Assembly: GCA_040754815.1 (NCBI GenBank)
Contig: JBFMBX010000002.1
Location: forward strand, 124,001 to 188,000
DNA length: 64,000 nt
DNA from: Bellilinea sp040754815
GTDB taxonomy: Bacteria > Chloroflexota > Anaerolineae > Anaerolineales > Anaerolineaceae
Reading direction: 5' to 3'
The position numbers and the translations under genes were made by a program. Positions 52,611 to 60,546 of the stretch are shown here, in pieces. The stretch's first letter is position 1. The number at the start of each line of letters is the position of its first letter. The notes beneath the pieces are model-generated. The model had not been told where the DNA came from. It did not search any database and saw only the letters and a program-made list of their open reading frames with translations.

Positions 52611-53779
52611 CGGATATTTTCACCGCAGAAGACCGCTATACCTCCGGCTTGTATACCAAACGGCCGATTGCCATCCTGCGCGGCGAGGGCGCGCGCCTGT
52701 GGGATAGTGAAGGACGCGAGTATATTGACTGCGTCGGCGGGCAGGGCGCTGCCAACATCGGCCACGCCAACCCGCAGGTAGCGCAGGCAGTTGCCGAACA
52801 GGCTCAGCGGCTGATTTCCTGCCCGGAGATGTTTTACAATGACCGCCGCGCCGAACTGGAAGAACGCCTGTGTCTGGCAAGCGGCTACCCGCGTGTGTTT
52901 TTGTGCAACTCCGGCACAGAAGCCAACGAAGCCGCCATCAAGTTTGCCCGTCTGACCACCGGAAGAACGCAGATCATCGCCTTCAAACGCGCCTTTCACG
53001 GGCGCACGCTTGGCGCGCTTTCGGCAACCTGGGATAAGAAGTACCGCGAGCCGTTCGAGCCGCTGGTGCCGGGTTTCATCCACCTGACCTATAACGATGC
53101 CGAAGCCCTGCAAGCGGCGGTCAACGACCAGACCGCCGCCGTGCTGCTGGAGGTGGTGCAGGGTGAAGGCGGCGTTCATCCCGCCAGCGCCGGGTTTTTA
53201 CAAACCGCTCAGCAGGTTTGCCGTCAACACGGCGCGCTGCTGATTGTGGACGAAGTTCAGACCGGCTTTGGACGCACCGGCAAATTGTTTGCCTTTCAGC
53301 ATTACAACCTGCAGCCCGATCTGGTTTGTCTGGCAAAGTCCATTGCCGGCGGGTTGCCGATGGGCGCCGTGCTGATCGGCGGGCGGGTTGGCAGCCTGCC
53401 GCCGCAAACCCACAGTTCAACCTTCGGCGGCAACCCGCTGGCATGCGCGGCTGCGCTGGCCAGTTTGAACTTCCTGCTGGAAAATCACCTGCCGGAACGG
53501 GCTGCCGAACTGGGCGCGTGGTTCATCGAACAGCTGCGCCGGGTACAATCCCCCCTGATCCGCGAGGTGCGCGGGTTGGGGCTGATGGTCGGCATCGAAC
53601 TCAAACAAAAGGTAACGCCCTACCTGCAAGCCCTGATGTGCGAGGGGGTGCTGGCTCTGCCGGCCGGCCTGACGGTGATGCGCTTTCTGCCGCCGCTGGT
53701 GATTGAAAAGGCAGACCTTCAAAGGGTAGTTGATGCTGTTGCCCTTGTGCTGGCAAAGGAAACCGAATGGACGAAGTGA
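52607..53779 (+). CDS. lysJ: LysJ/ArgD-type LysW-semialdehyde aminotransferase
   Basis: The 390 residues are a class III pyridoxal-phosphate aminotransferase: CNSGTEANEAAIKFARL near 101, DEVQTGFGRTG near 214, and Schiff-base Lys in CLAKSIAGGLPMGAVL near 243. It converts the semialdehyde on LysW to the terminal amine, glutamate being the donor. It overlaps lysZ by 4 bp and lysK by 13 bp. Confidence 0.92.
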   Translation: MTDIFTAEDRYTSGLYTKRPIAILRGEGARLWDSEGREYIDCVGGQGAANIGHANPQVAQAVAEQAQRLISCPEMFYNDRRAELEERLCLASGYPRVFLCNSGTEANEAAIKFARLTTGRTQIIAFKRAFHGRTLGALSATWDKKYREPFEPLVPGFIHLTYNDAEALQAAVNDQTAAVLLEVVQGEGGVHPASAGFLQTAQQVCRQHGALLIVDEVQTGFGRTGKLFAFQHYNLQPDLVCLAKSIAGGLPMGAVLIGGRVGSLPPQTHSSTFGGNPLACAAALASLNFLLENHLPERAAELGAWFIEQLRRVQSPLIREVRGLGLMVGIELKQKVTPYLQALMCEGVLALPAGLTVMRFLPPLVIEKADLQRVVDAVALVLAKETEWTK

Positions 53780-54807
53780 CCCTGCTGGAAGGCCTGCTCC
53801 AAGCCTACAGCCCCAGCGGCGCAGAGCAGACAGCGGTGGAGTACCTGATTGCTGCCATGCGCGCGCTGGGCTTTCAGGCGCAAACGGATGAAACCGGAAA
53901 TGCCATCGGCTGGCGCGGCGGTGGCGAGCGGCAAATCGTCCTGCTGGGGCATATTGACACCGTGCCGGGCCAGATTCCCGTGCGGCGCGAGGGAGATCTG
54001 CTCTACGGGCGCGGCGCGGTAGATGCCAAAGGGCCGCTGGCCTGCTTTGTGGCTGCCGCCTCGCAGATTGAGATACCGGCCGGCTGGCAGATAGTGGTCA
54101 TCGGCGCAGTCGGCGAGGAAAGCGATTCGCGCGGCGCAAGGGCAATACTGGATAAATACCACCCGGTCTTTGCCATCATCGGCGAGCCGAGCGGCTGGGA
54201 TCGGGTGACGCTGGGTTACAAAGGCAGCCTGCTGCTGTCTTACCGGGTTGAACAACTGCTGGCACACTCGGCGGCACAGACCGAAAATGCCCCGCAAACA
54301 GCGGTAACTTTCTGGAACCGCCTGTCGGCAGCCGCCGAAGAATGGAGCGCCTCACATCAACGGGTATTCGATCAGGTTACGCCGGTGCTGCGCAAAATAC
54401 AATCCGGCGAGGATGGTTTCACCGGCTGGGCTGAACTATTGATCAACCTGCGCCTGCCGGTATGGCTTTCGCCTGAGCAGGCCTACAAGCAGATTGCTGC
54501 GCTGGCAGAAGGTGCTGACGTCAAATTGCTGGATAGTGTCCCGGCCTATGTAGCTGAGAAAAACACACCACTGGTGCGGGCGTTTTTAGCCGCCATCCGC
54601 GCAGGGGGCGGTAAACCGGCTTTTGCTCTCAAAAGCGGCACGGCCGATATGAATCTGGCAGCACCGGTTTGGGGCTGCCCGGCTGTTGCCTACGGGCCGG
54701 GTGATTCCACTCTTGATCACACTCCCAACGAGCATATCGCCTTGAGTGATTACCATCGCAGTATTCGAATCCTGCGTGAAATCCTGCACCAGTTGATGCA
54801 GGATTAA
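53767..54807 (+). CDS. lysK: LysK/ArgE-type LysW-releasing carboxypeptidase
   Basis: The 346 residues are an M20-type zinc peptidase: LLGHIDTVPGQ (metal His and Asp near 61-63), GRGAVDAKGPLACF near 83, and GEESDSRGARA near 119 with the catalytic Glu. It cleaves the product lysine or ornithine from LysW. It closes the operon; its stop overlaps by 4 bp the end of the leftward SDR gene. Confidence 0.9.
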   Translation: MDEVTLLEGLLQAYSPSGAEQTAVEYLIAAMRALGFQAQTDETGNAIGWRGGGERQIVLLGHIDTVPGQIPVRREGDLLYGRGAVDAKGPLACFVAAASQIEIPAGWQIVVIGAVGEESDSRGARAILDKYHPVFAIIGEPSGWDRVTLGYKGSLLLSYRVEQLLAHSAAQTENAPQTAVTFWNRLSAAAEEWSASHQRVFDQVTPVLRKIQSGEDGFTGWAELLINLRLPVWLSPEQAYKQIAALAEGADVKLLDSVPAYVAEKNTPLVRAFLAAIRAGGGKPAFALKSGTADMNLAAPVWGCPAVAYGPGDSTLDHTPNEHIALSDYHRSIRILREILHQLMQD

Positions 54808-55646
54808 GGATTAAATTGCGATTTTTCCGGATTTAAATCAGACAGCAAACTCTGCATCTGCTTGAAGATGGTTTTTGCCGCCCGCTGCGGGCTGAGACGA
54901 CAGAATAAATCCATCAATCGAGCATCCGAACCGACCATTACGTGGTAACGATCCTGTTCCATGCCTTCTACAATGATTTGGGCCGCTTGCGCCGGTGACA
55001 GCGGTTTGATGCGGCTGCGCTGTTCTTCGGTTAGAGCGGGCGATGAAATGGTGACTCCCGAATGAGCAGCGATATTCGTGCCGACTGCGCCGGGAAAGAC
55101 TACTGTCACTCGAACGCGGGTATTGAGCAATTCGGAGTACAAACCCTCGGTAAACAACTTGACCGCCGCCTTGGATGCCCCATAAATGGTTTGACCGGGT
55201 ACGGGCAGAAAACCGCCCATGCTGGAAACGTTGACGATGTGTGCTTCGGGGCGTTCCAGCAGGTAAGGAAGAAATTCTTTGGTCATGTGAATGGTGCCAA
55301 AAAAATTGACGTTGAAGACCCTGTGAATCACCGTATAATCGAGGTCTTTGACCCGCACGAACGGTTGAATAATGCCAGCGTTGTTGATCAGGCCGTCCAC
55401 CGCTCCGTGAGCGGCAATGACCTGTTGCGGTAAAGCCGATACTGCCTCGCGGTTGGTGATATCCACCTCATGGGTGGAGAGTCGCTCGCCGAGGCTGCCG
55501 GCAAGGGCTTCTGTTTCCCGCAGCGCAGCGGGGTTAATATCCACAGCTGCCACACGCGCCCCTTTGGTCAACAGCAACAGCACCAGTTCACGCCCAATTC
55601 CATTGCCGCCACCCGTCACCACAATGACTTTGTTATTTACTTGCAT
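54804..55646 (-). CDS. Short-chain dehydrogenase/reductase
   Basis: The 280 residues match classical SDRs: TGGGNGIGREL cofactor loop near residue 11, NNAG in GLINNAGI near 90, catalytic Ser in NVSSMGG near 139, and the YGASKAAVK Tyr/Lys pair near 155. They use NAD(P)(H) to oxidise or reduce a carbonyl or alcohol. The C-terminus has an extra 25 residues after the domain. The substrate is unknown, and no neighbour helps. ATG 55646 has GAAGGGAG upstream. Confidence 0.9.
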   Translation of the reverse strand: MQVNNKVIVVTGGGNGIGRELVLLLLTKGARVAAVDINPAALRETEALAGSLGERLSTHEVDITNREAVSALPQQVIAAHGAVDGLINNAGIIQPFVRVKDLDYTVIHRVFNVNFFGTIHMTKEFLPYLLERPEAHIVNVSSMGGFLPVPGQTIYGASKAAVKLFTEGLYSELLNTRVRVTVVFPGAVGTNIAAHSGVTISSPALTEEQRSRIKPLSPAQAAQIIVEGMEQDRYHVMVGSDARLMDLFCRLSPQRAAKTIFKQMQSLLSDLNPEKSQFNP

Positions 55647-55848
55647 ATTTTTTTACTCCCTTCTCCATTTTTTGCCCCATCACGATATAAAGAAGACCAC
55701 GAGTGCCGATGAGATTACAAACAAGCCCCTTTCAACAAATTGGAGGTGCCTATTCTCACTATAAAAATAAATTTGGTCAATTTAGGATTTTTTATAATTA
55801 TAGTCCTGATAGAATTTTCACTGGAAGAACTCAACTCCCCCGAAAAAC
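55647..55848. other. Intergenic AT-rich stretch before the repeat array
   Basis: This stretch is AT-rich (for example ATAATTATAG) and holds no supported gene. It is part of the junction between chromosome and the island-edge repeats that start at 55849. Confidence 0.5.
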
Positions 55849-56170
55849 CATCCCTCGATGGGAGAACTGCCGACACAAATAAAAAAGAGGAGGTCGGGTT
55901 CATCCTCTTATCTGTCGGGGCGGGCGGATTTTATCATCCCTCGATGGGAGAACTGCCGACACAAATAAAAAAGAGGAGGTCGGGTTCATCCTCTTATCTG
56001 TCGGGGCGGGCGGATTTTATCATCCCTCGATGGGAGAACCGCCGACACATAAAAAAGAGGATGTCGGGTTCATCCTCTTATCTGTCGGGGCGGGCGGATT
56101 TTATCATCCCTCGATGGGAGAACCGCCGACACAAAATAAAAAAGAGGATGTCGGGTTCATCCTCTCAACT
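55849..56170 (-). repeat. Tandem array of tRNA-Pro T-arm plus terminator units
   Basis: About four copies with periods of 86, 86 and 84 bp start at 55849, 55935, 56021 and 56105. On the minus strand each unit has GTCGGCGGTTC, an insert of about 19 bp with a small TCCC/GGGA hairpin, AATCCGCCCGCCCCGACA (the tRNA 3' end), and GAGGATG/CATCCTC followed by TTTTTT, an intrinsic terminator. The last part equals the adjacent tRNA fragment without the insert. The array therefore duplicates the tRNA 3' end and its terminator, with an insertion in the T-loop, next to an integrase. Confidence 0.85.
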
Positions 56171-56171
56171 G

Positions 56172-56221
56172 TCGGGGCGGGCGGATTTGAACCGCCGACC
56201 TCACGGACCCGAACCGTGAGA
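56172..56221 (-). tRNA. tRNA-Pro (CGG) 3' fragment, likely an att site
   Basis: The minus strand reads an anticodon stem CACGG/CCGTG around loop TTCGGGT (anticodon CGG), a variable loop, T-arm GGCGG/CCGCC with TTCAAAT, and the acceptor 3' strand CGCCCCG plus discriminator A. CCA is not encoded. The 5' acceptor strand and D-arm are missing: upstream sequence is unrelated and leads into the integrase. It is a truncated 3' half, as left at one end of an element inserted into a tRNA gene. The complete tRNA should lie at the far end. Confidence 0.85.
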
Positions 56222-56244
56222 TCAGCGGTCGTAGCCAAAAAAAT

Positions 56245-57117
56245 CTAAACCAGATTCCAACACCGAACTGGCGAGGCTATGGAATGGTCATGATCAATAT
56301 CGTTTTGAGCAATTGCCAGATACCTTTTGACCATATCCAGCGTGGAATGGCCTAAAATTTTCTGAAGCGAATAAATATTTCCCCCATTCCTCAGAAATTG
56401 AATCGCAAAGGTGTGTCTGAAACGGTGAGGGAAGACGTGACTAACCTTGCTCCTTTCACCCAAATCTGCAAGAATTTTTCTCAACTTATACCGATCCAAC
56501 GGCTTTTCGCTCCTCAATGCGAACAGAGGTGCAGATTGAGCGGTATTTTTCCGTACGGATAGATAATTTTCAACAACTCCAATTGTTTCAATGGATATCG
56601 GAACCAAGCGCTCTTTTTTCCCTTTTCCAACAACTCTTACGTGTCCCGTAACCCAATTCAGATCGTTTATCAACAGGTTACACAATTCGGTTGCTCTCAT
56701 TCCTGTATCAACTAAAACGAGAATTATTGCTCGATTTCGCTGAGGATAACGAGATTGTGCAGCACACTCCAACAATGCGTAAATTTCTGTCTTTGATAAC
56801 GGAATAATCGTTTTCTTTTCTGCTACCGGCGCTTTGATCTGACGAACCGGGTTCTCATCGCATATCCCTTGCTGAATAGCCCACTGCCACAGTGCCGATA
56901 AATCAGCATGATAATTTCGCAAGGTCTTCGCCGAAATCTTCGATTGAGAAGCCATAAACTGAATGATGTGCTGTTTATTGACGACCCCGATATCCACATC
57001 CCCGACATGAGCAAGGAACTTTTTGTAAGTTACCCCATAATCCCGGATGGTATGTGGTGAGTACCGCATAGCAATCCGTTCCTCGATTAACAGTTTGACT
57101 GCGGTGCTAAACAACAT
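56245..57117 (-). CDS. Tyrosine recombinase / integrase (XerC/D-like)
   Basis: The 290 residues have an N-terminal SAM-like DNA-binding domain (about 1-85) and a catalytic domain with Arg in DTGMRATELCN, the HxxR motif HRFRHTFAIQFL, and the final His and Tyr in GHSTLDMVKRYLAI. It cuts and joins DNA at the attachment site. It is adjacent to the tRNA fragment and faces it, which fits site-specific integration into tRNA-Pro. ATG 57117 has CGGAGGATACC upstream. Base composition is AT-richer than nearby chromosomal genes. Confidence 0.92.
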   Translation of the reverse strand: MLFSTAVKLLIEERIAMRYSPHTIRDYGVTYKKFLAHVGDVDIGVVNKQHIIQFMASQSKISAKTLRNYHADLSALWQWAIQQGICDENPVRQIKAPVAEKKTIIPLSKTEIYALLECAAQSRYPQRNRAIILVLVDTGMRATELCNLLINDLNWVTGHVRVVGKGKKERLVPISIETIGVVENYLSVRKNTAQSAPLFALRSEKPLDRYKLRKILADLGERSKVSHVFPHRFRHTFAIQFLRNGGNIYSLQKILGHSTLDMVKRYLAIAQNDIDHDHSIASPVRCWNLV

Positions 57118-57470
57118 GGTATCCTCCGTTAGTAGGTGGTAATTTTTTGGTTTTACGATTCTGCCACCTCAAAACGGTTCTGAAAATTAAAATTTTTTGC
57201 TATACTACTGACCGAAAATAAACCAGCCCCACCATTAATCCACAGTGAGGCCGTGATGCAGGCGTGGGGGTTCAAAAATAGTTTCAAATCATCCTAGCAA
57301 ATTTTTTCACCGCCCGCAAGTTAGTCTAATATCAGCAATCCATTCCCATAATTTCACAAACAACACCGCTTCAATGGAGACCGCGATGGCGTAGGCTGCG
57401 AGTCAAATTAATGTTTGCTTTCAGTTGATGATCTGCTGAAAAACGGATATTATTTAAGCCAGACATCATT
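57118..57470. other. Noncoding AT-rich region of the island with a first hairpin copy
   Basis: No supported gene is seen. At 57224-57253 the sequence CAGCCCCAC...GTGAGGCCG resembles the hairpin at 57471-57498, an imperfect second copy. A TATACT hexamer near 57201 could be part of a promoter, but no partner is clear. Confidence 0.4.
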
Positions 57471-57585
57471 CAGCCCCACCGCTGTCTCGGTGAGGCTGAA
57501 ACGGCAACGCGGTGAAGGCGCGTTGCGGCAAATAGAGCATAACAAACTTTTGCCGCCCGCGCAAGTAACCAGAGCGACGGGCGGC
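57471..57585 (+). ncRNA. Three consecutive hairpins upstream of the DUF2188 gene
   Basis: Hairpin 1: CAGCC/GGCTG plus CACCG/CGGTG (57471-57498). Hairpin 2: GCAACGCG/CGCGTTGC (57504-57526). Hairpin 3: GCCGCCCG/CGGGCGGC (57552-57585), followed by TTCTGTTT, so it may terminate. Dense stable stems suggest a structured RNA or leader. No known class is recognised. Confidence 0.5.
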
Positions 57586-57616
57586 TTCTGTTTATCATTC
57601 GCAAGTGAGGTAAGCC

Positions 57617-57850
57617 ATGGCCAAGAAAAATGTGCATGTTGTTCCAAAAGGCAATCAATGGGCTGTGAAAAAAGAAGGCAACCAACGGGCCACCTCCATC
57701 CACAACCGAAAGCAAGATGCTGAAAAGCGCGGACGCCACGAAGCAGAAAAAGAAGGCTCGGAGTTGATTATTCATAAAAAAGACGGCACAATTCAGGACA
57801 AAGAAAGTCACGGTCACGATCCAAACCCACCCCGCGACAGAAAACCATAA
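57617..57850 (+). CDS. DUF2188 protein
   Basis: The 77 residues match DUF2188: KKNVHVVPKGNQWAVKKEG at the start, ATSIHNRKQDAEKRGRHEAEK in the middle, and SELIIHKKDGTIQDKESHGHDP at the end. It is a small, highly charged cytoplasmic protein of unknown role, common on mobile elements and phages. ATG 57617 has GTGAGGTAAGCC upstream. It ends 2 bp before hsdR, so it may be part of that transcript. Confidence 0.85.
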   Translation: MAKKNVHVVPKGNQWAVKKEGNQRATSIHNRKQDAEKRGRHEAEKEGSELIIHKKDGTIQDKESHGHDPNPPRDRKP

Positions 57851-57852
57851 CC

Positions 57853-60546
57853 ATGCCTCTCAACGAATCCGACACGCGCGCTCAACTGATTGACCCCAAA
57901 CTCAACCGGGCCGGCTGGACTCAAAGCCGGGTGACCCGCGAATTTTATTACCGCAAGGACTGGGAATACGCGCCGGGGCGAATTATCCTGCGCGGCGGAA
58001 AAGTCGAGCGGGAAAAGTCCCGCCGGGTGGATTATCTTCTGCGCTATACCGATGCGTTCCCCATTGCGGTGGTGGAAGCCAAAGCCGAAACCGAACCCGC
58101 CGCGCTTGGGTTAGAGCAGGCCAAACAATATGCCCGCGATAACCACTTGATGTTTGCCTACGCTACCAACGGGCATCAGATTATTGAGTGGGACGGTTTT
58201 ACCAATACCACCCGCGAAATTACGGAGTTTCCTTCGCCGGATGACCTGTGGGAGCGTTGGAAACTTAACACCGGCTTGAATATAGACCAAGGCATTCATC
58301 GGACGGGGGAATTGCGCCCGGTTTATAACGCTGCGCTGGCGCGCGCCCGCGCCCACAACCCCATTCTCCACCCCTATGCCCCGCCCGAAGCCACGCGCGG
58401 AAGCACGCCCCGCTACTTTCAGGAAGTTGCTATTCGCGAAGTTCTGGTGCGGATTATGCGGGGGCAGAAGCGGATTTTGCTGACCATGGCAACCGGCACG
58501 GGCAAAACCTTCACCGCCATGCAGATCGTCTGGAAACTGATCAAGTCCGAATGGCTGTTTCAAAATCGTGGCCGCACCGGACGGGTGCTTTTTCTGGCCG
58601 ACCGGGTTGTCTTGCGCGATCAGGCCTATAATGCCTTCGGCCCCTTTGCCGGCAGCCACGGCGATCCCCGTTACATGATTGAAAATCCCAACCGCCTGAG
58701 CCTGCAGCACGATCTCTACTTCGGCATTTACCAGACCCTGTGGGCGCAGGATGAAAAGGGAAGACGGTTGTTTGAAAAATTTCCCCATGATTTTTTCGAT
58801 ATCGTGATCATTGACGAGGCGCACCGTTCGGGGTTCGGTACGTGGAAAGAAATTCTCGATCACTTCGAATCCGCCATCCACCTTGGCATGACGGCCACCC
58901 CCAAACAAGATGAAAATGTGGATACCTACGCTTATTTCTGCTCCGAAGAACCGGCCATTCCGCTCGACCCGCAGCAGCCGCAAAAGGGCAGCATTCACCC
59001 GCCGGCTTACACCTACAGCCTTGCTCAGGGCATTGAGGATGGCTTTCTGGCCACCTACAAAGTCCACCGCGTGCGCACGAACATTGACCGCGACGGGCTG
59101 CACATTGCCGAAGTGATCGAACAGGGCGCTGAGGTTATCGCGCCGCAAGATGCCGAGGTGCGGGAGGATTACTTCACCCCCCAGTTCGAGCGTGAAATCC
59201 GCCTGCCCGACCGCACCCAAACCCTTGTGCGCCATCTGGCAAGGCTGCTGCGCGAGTTCGGCCCCACCCACAAAACAATGGTTTTCTGTGTGGATATGGA
59301 TCATGCTCAGGAAGTAGCACGCCTGTTGAACAACGAATTTGCCGATCTCGGTTACGATGAAGATTATGCCGTCCCCATCGTCAGCGAAGAGGGCGAACAG
59401 GCCCGCCGCTGGCTGGCCAGTTTTCAGGATAGCGACCGTAAATTCCCCGTGGTGGCCGTAACCGCCGAATTGCTCTCCACGGGTGTGGATGTGCCTGCCT
59501 GCCGCAACATCGTTTTCATGAAAACCATCTCATCCCCCATCCTCTTCAAGCAGATCATCGGGCGCGGCAGCCGCATTGATCCCGTCACCGGCAAGTACTG
59601 GTTCCGCATCATTGATTACACTAACGCCACCCGCCTGCTGGATAAAAACTGGGACTGCCCGCCTTCGGCTGTGGCCGCCCCCGTGCCACGGGAAGAACAA
59701 ACCGCCAGCCTGACCGGCACGGTGCGCCTTGCCGACAGCGGAGAGGTCATCGTCGGCGCCAATGTGGCGGTGATGGCCGCGCCGAACGACCAGCGCGGGC
59801 CGATCTTTACCGATGAGCAGGGCACATTCCGCTTCGACCACCTGCCGGCCGGTGAGGTGACCCTGATTGCTTACGGGCTCAAACTCAACCGCCGCCAGAT
59901 CAAGGTGCAAACGGTTGCGCATCAAACCGTCACGGTGGACATCGAATTAAAACCCGCCCGCGAGGAAGAAGTCAAAGTCATTACCGTCCGCAACCTCGAA
60001 GTGACCATCGCCGAGGAGGCCACTTTTGTGGTCGCCGGGCTGGATGAACCGCTCACCCTTGAACAGTACATTGACTACTCCCGCCAGCGCATCATCGCCA
60101 TCGCGCCAGACTGGCAGGCCATGCTGGACAAATGGAAGGATCAGACCAGCCGGGCCGAGGTGCAGCAGCAACTGGAACGCGAAAATGTCCACCCGGACGT
60201 GCTGGCTGAGGTACTGAAGGTTGAAGATGCCGACCCGCTGGATGTGATCGGTTATGTGGCCTTCCAACGTCAGCCCATCCCCACCCGTAGGCAGCGCGTC
60301 CAGCAGTTCTTGAAAACACAAAACGGCTGGCTGGCCGCCTTTACCCCTGAACGCCGTGTGGTGATTGAAACGTTGCTGGAAAAATACGGCGAGGGCGGCC
60401 TGCGCCAGTTGACCGACCCGCTCATCTTTCGCCTCCCGCCGTTCCGTTCTATGGGAGAGTTAAACGGCGTTGCCAGACGCTTTGGCGGCACTGAGGCGCT
60501 GCGCGAAACTATCCGCGAACTGCAATGGAGACTGTATTCCGAATGA
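57853..60546 (+). CDS. hsdR: Type I restriction enzyme R subunit with an inserted carboxypeptidase-regulatory-like domain
   Basis: The 897 residues show a nuclease domain with Asp60 and Glu75-x-Lys77 (VVEAKAE), Walker A ATGTGKT (213-219), DEAH at 321-324, and GRGSRIDP further on. These give ATP-driven translocation and DNA cleavage. After the helicase core, residues 620-700 or so (GTVRLADSGEVIVGANVAV...GTFRFDHLPAGEVTLIAYGL) resemble a carboxypeptidase-regulatory Ig-like domain, rare in HsdR. A helical C-terminus of about 190 residues follows, probably for complex contacts. The stop overlaps hsdM. The enzyme needs HsdM and HsdS, encoded next. Confidence 0.9.
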   Translation: MPLNESDTRAQLIDPKLNRAGWTQSRVTREFYYRKDWEYAPGRIILRGGKVEREKSRRVDYLLRYTDAFPIAVVEAKAETEPAALGLEQAKQYARDNHLMFAYATNGHQIIEWDGFTNTTREITEFPSPDDLWERWKLNTGLNIDQGIHRTGELRPVYNAALARARAHNPILHPYAPPEATRGSTPRYFQEVAIREVLVRIMRGQKRILLTMATGTGKTFTAMQIVWKLIKSEWLFQNRGRTGRVLFLADRVVLRDQAYNAFGPFAGSHGDPRYMIENPNRLSLQHDLYFGIYQTLWAQDEKGRRLFEKFPHDFFDIVIIDEAHRSGFGTWKEILDHFESAIHLGMTATPKQDENVDTYAYFCSEEPAIPLDPQQPQKGSIHPPAYTYSLAQGIEDGFLATYKVHRVRTNIDRDGLHIAEVIEQGAEVIAPQDAEVREDYFTPQFEREIRLPDRTQTLVRHLARLLREFGPTHKTMVFCVDMDHAQEVARLLNNEFADLGYDEDYAVPIVSEEGEQARRWLASFQDSDRKFPVVAVTAELLSTGVDVPACRNIVFMKTISSPILFKQIIGRGSRIDPVTGKYWFRIIDYTNATRLLDKNWDCPPSAVAAPVPREEQTASLTGTVRLADSGEVIVGANVAVMAAPNDQRGPIFTDEQGTFRFDHLPAGEVTLIAYGLKLNRRQIKVQTVAHQTVTVDIELKPAREEEVKVITVRNLEVTIAEEATFVVAGLDEPLTLEQYIDYSRQRIIAIAPDWQAMLDKWKDQTSRAEVQQQLERENVHPDVLAEVLKVEDADPLDVIGYVAFQRQPIPTRRQRVQQFLKTQNGWLAAFTPERRVVIETLLEKYGEGGLRQLTDPLIFRLPPFRSMGELNGVARRFGGTEALRETIRELQWRLYSE

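Noticed and set aside
55849..56170. CRISPR array
   Set aside because: The units are long (84-86 bp) and nearly identical throughout, with no variable spacers, and they match the adjacent tRNA end.
55740..56219. A 159-residue rightward frame with repeated protein segments
   Set aside because: It is translated from the tandem tRNA-end/terminator repeats and the tRNA fragment, so its repeats are a by-product of DNA repeats; no ribosome site fits.
56172..56240. Complete tRNA-Pro gene
   Set aside because: The acceptor 5' strand and D-arm are absent; only the part from the anticodon arm to the 3' end is present.
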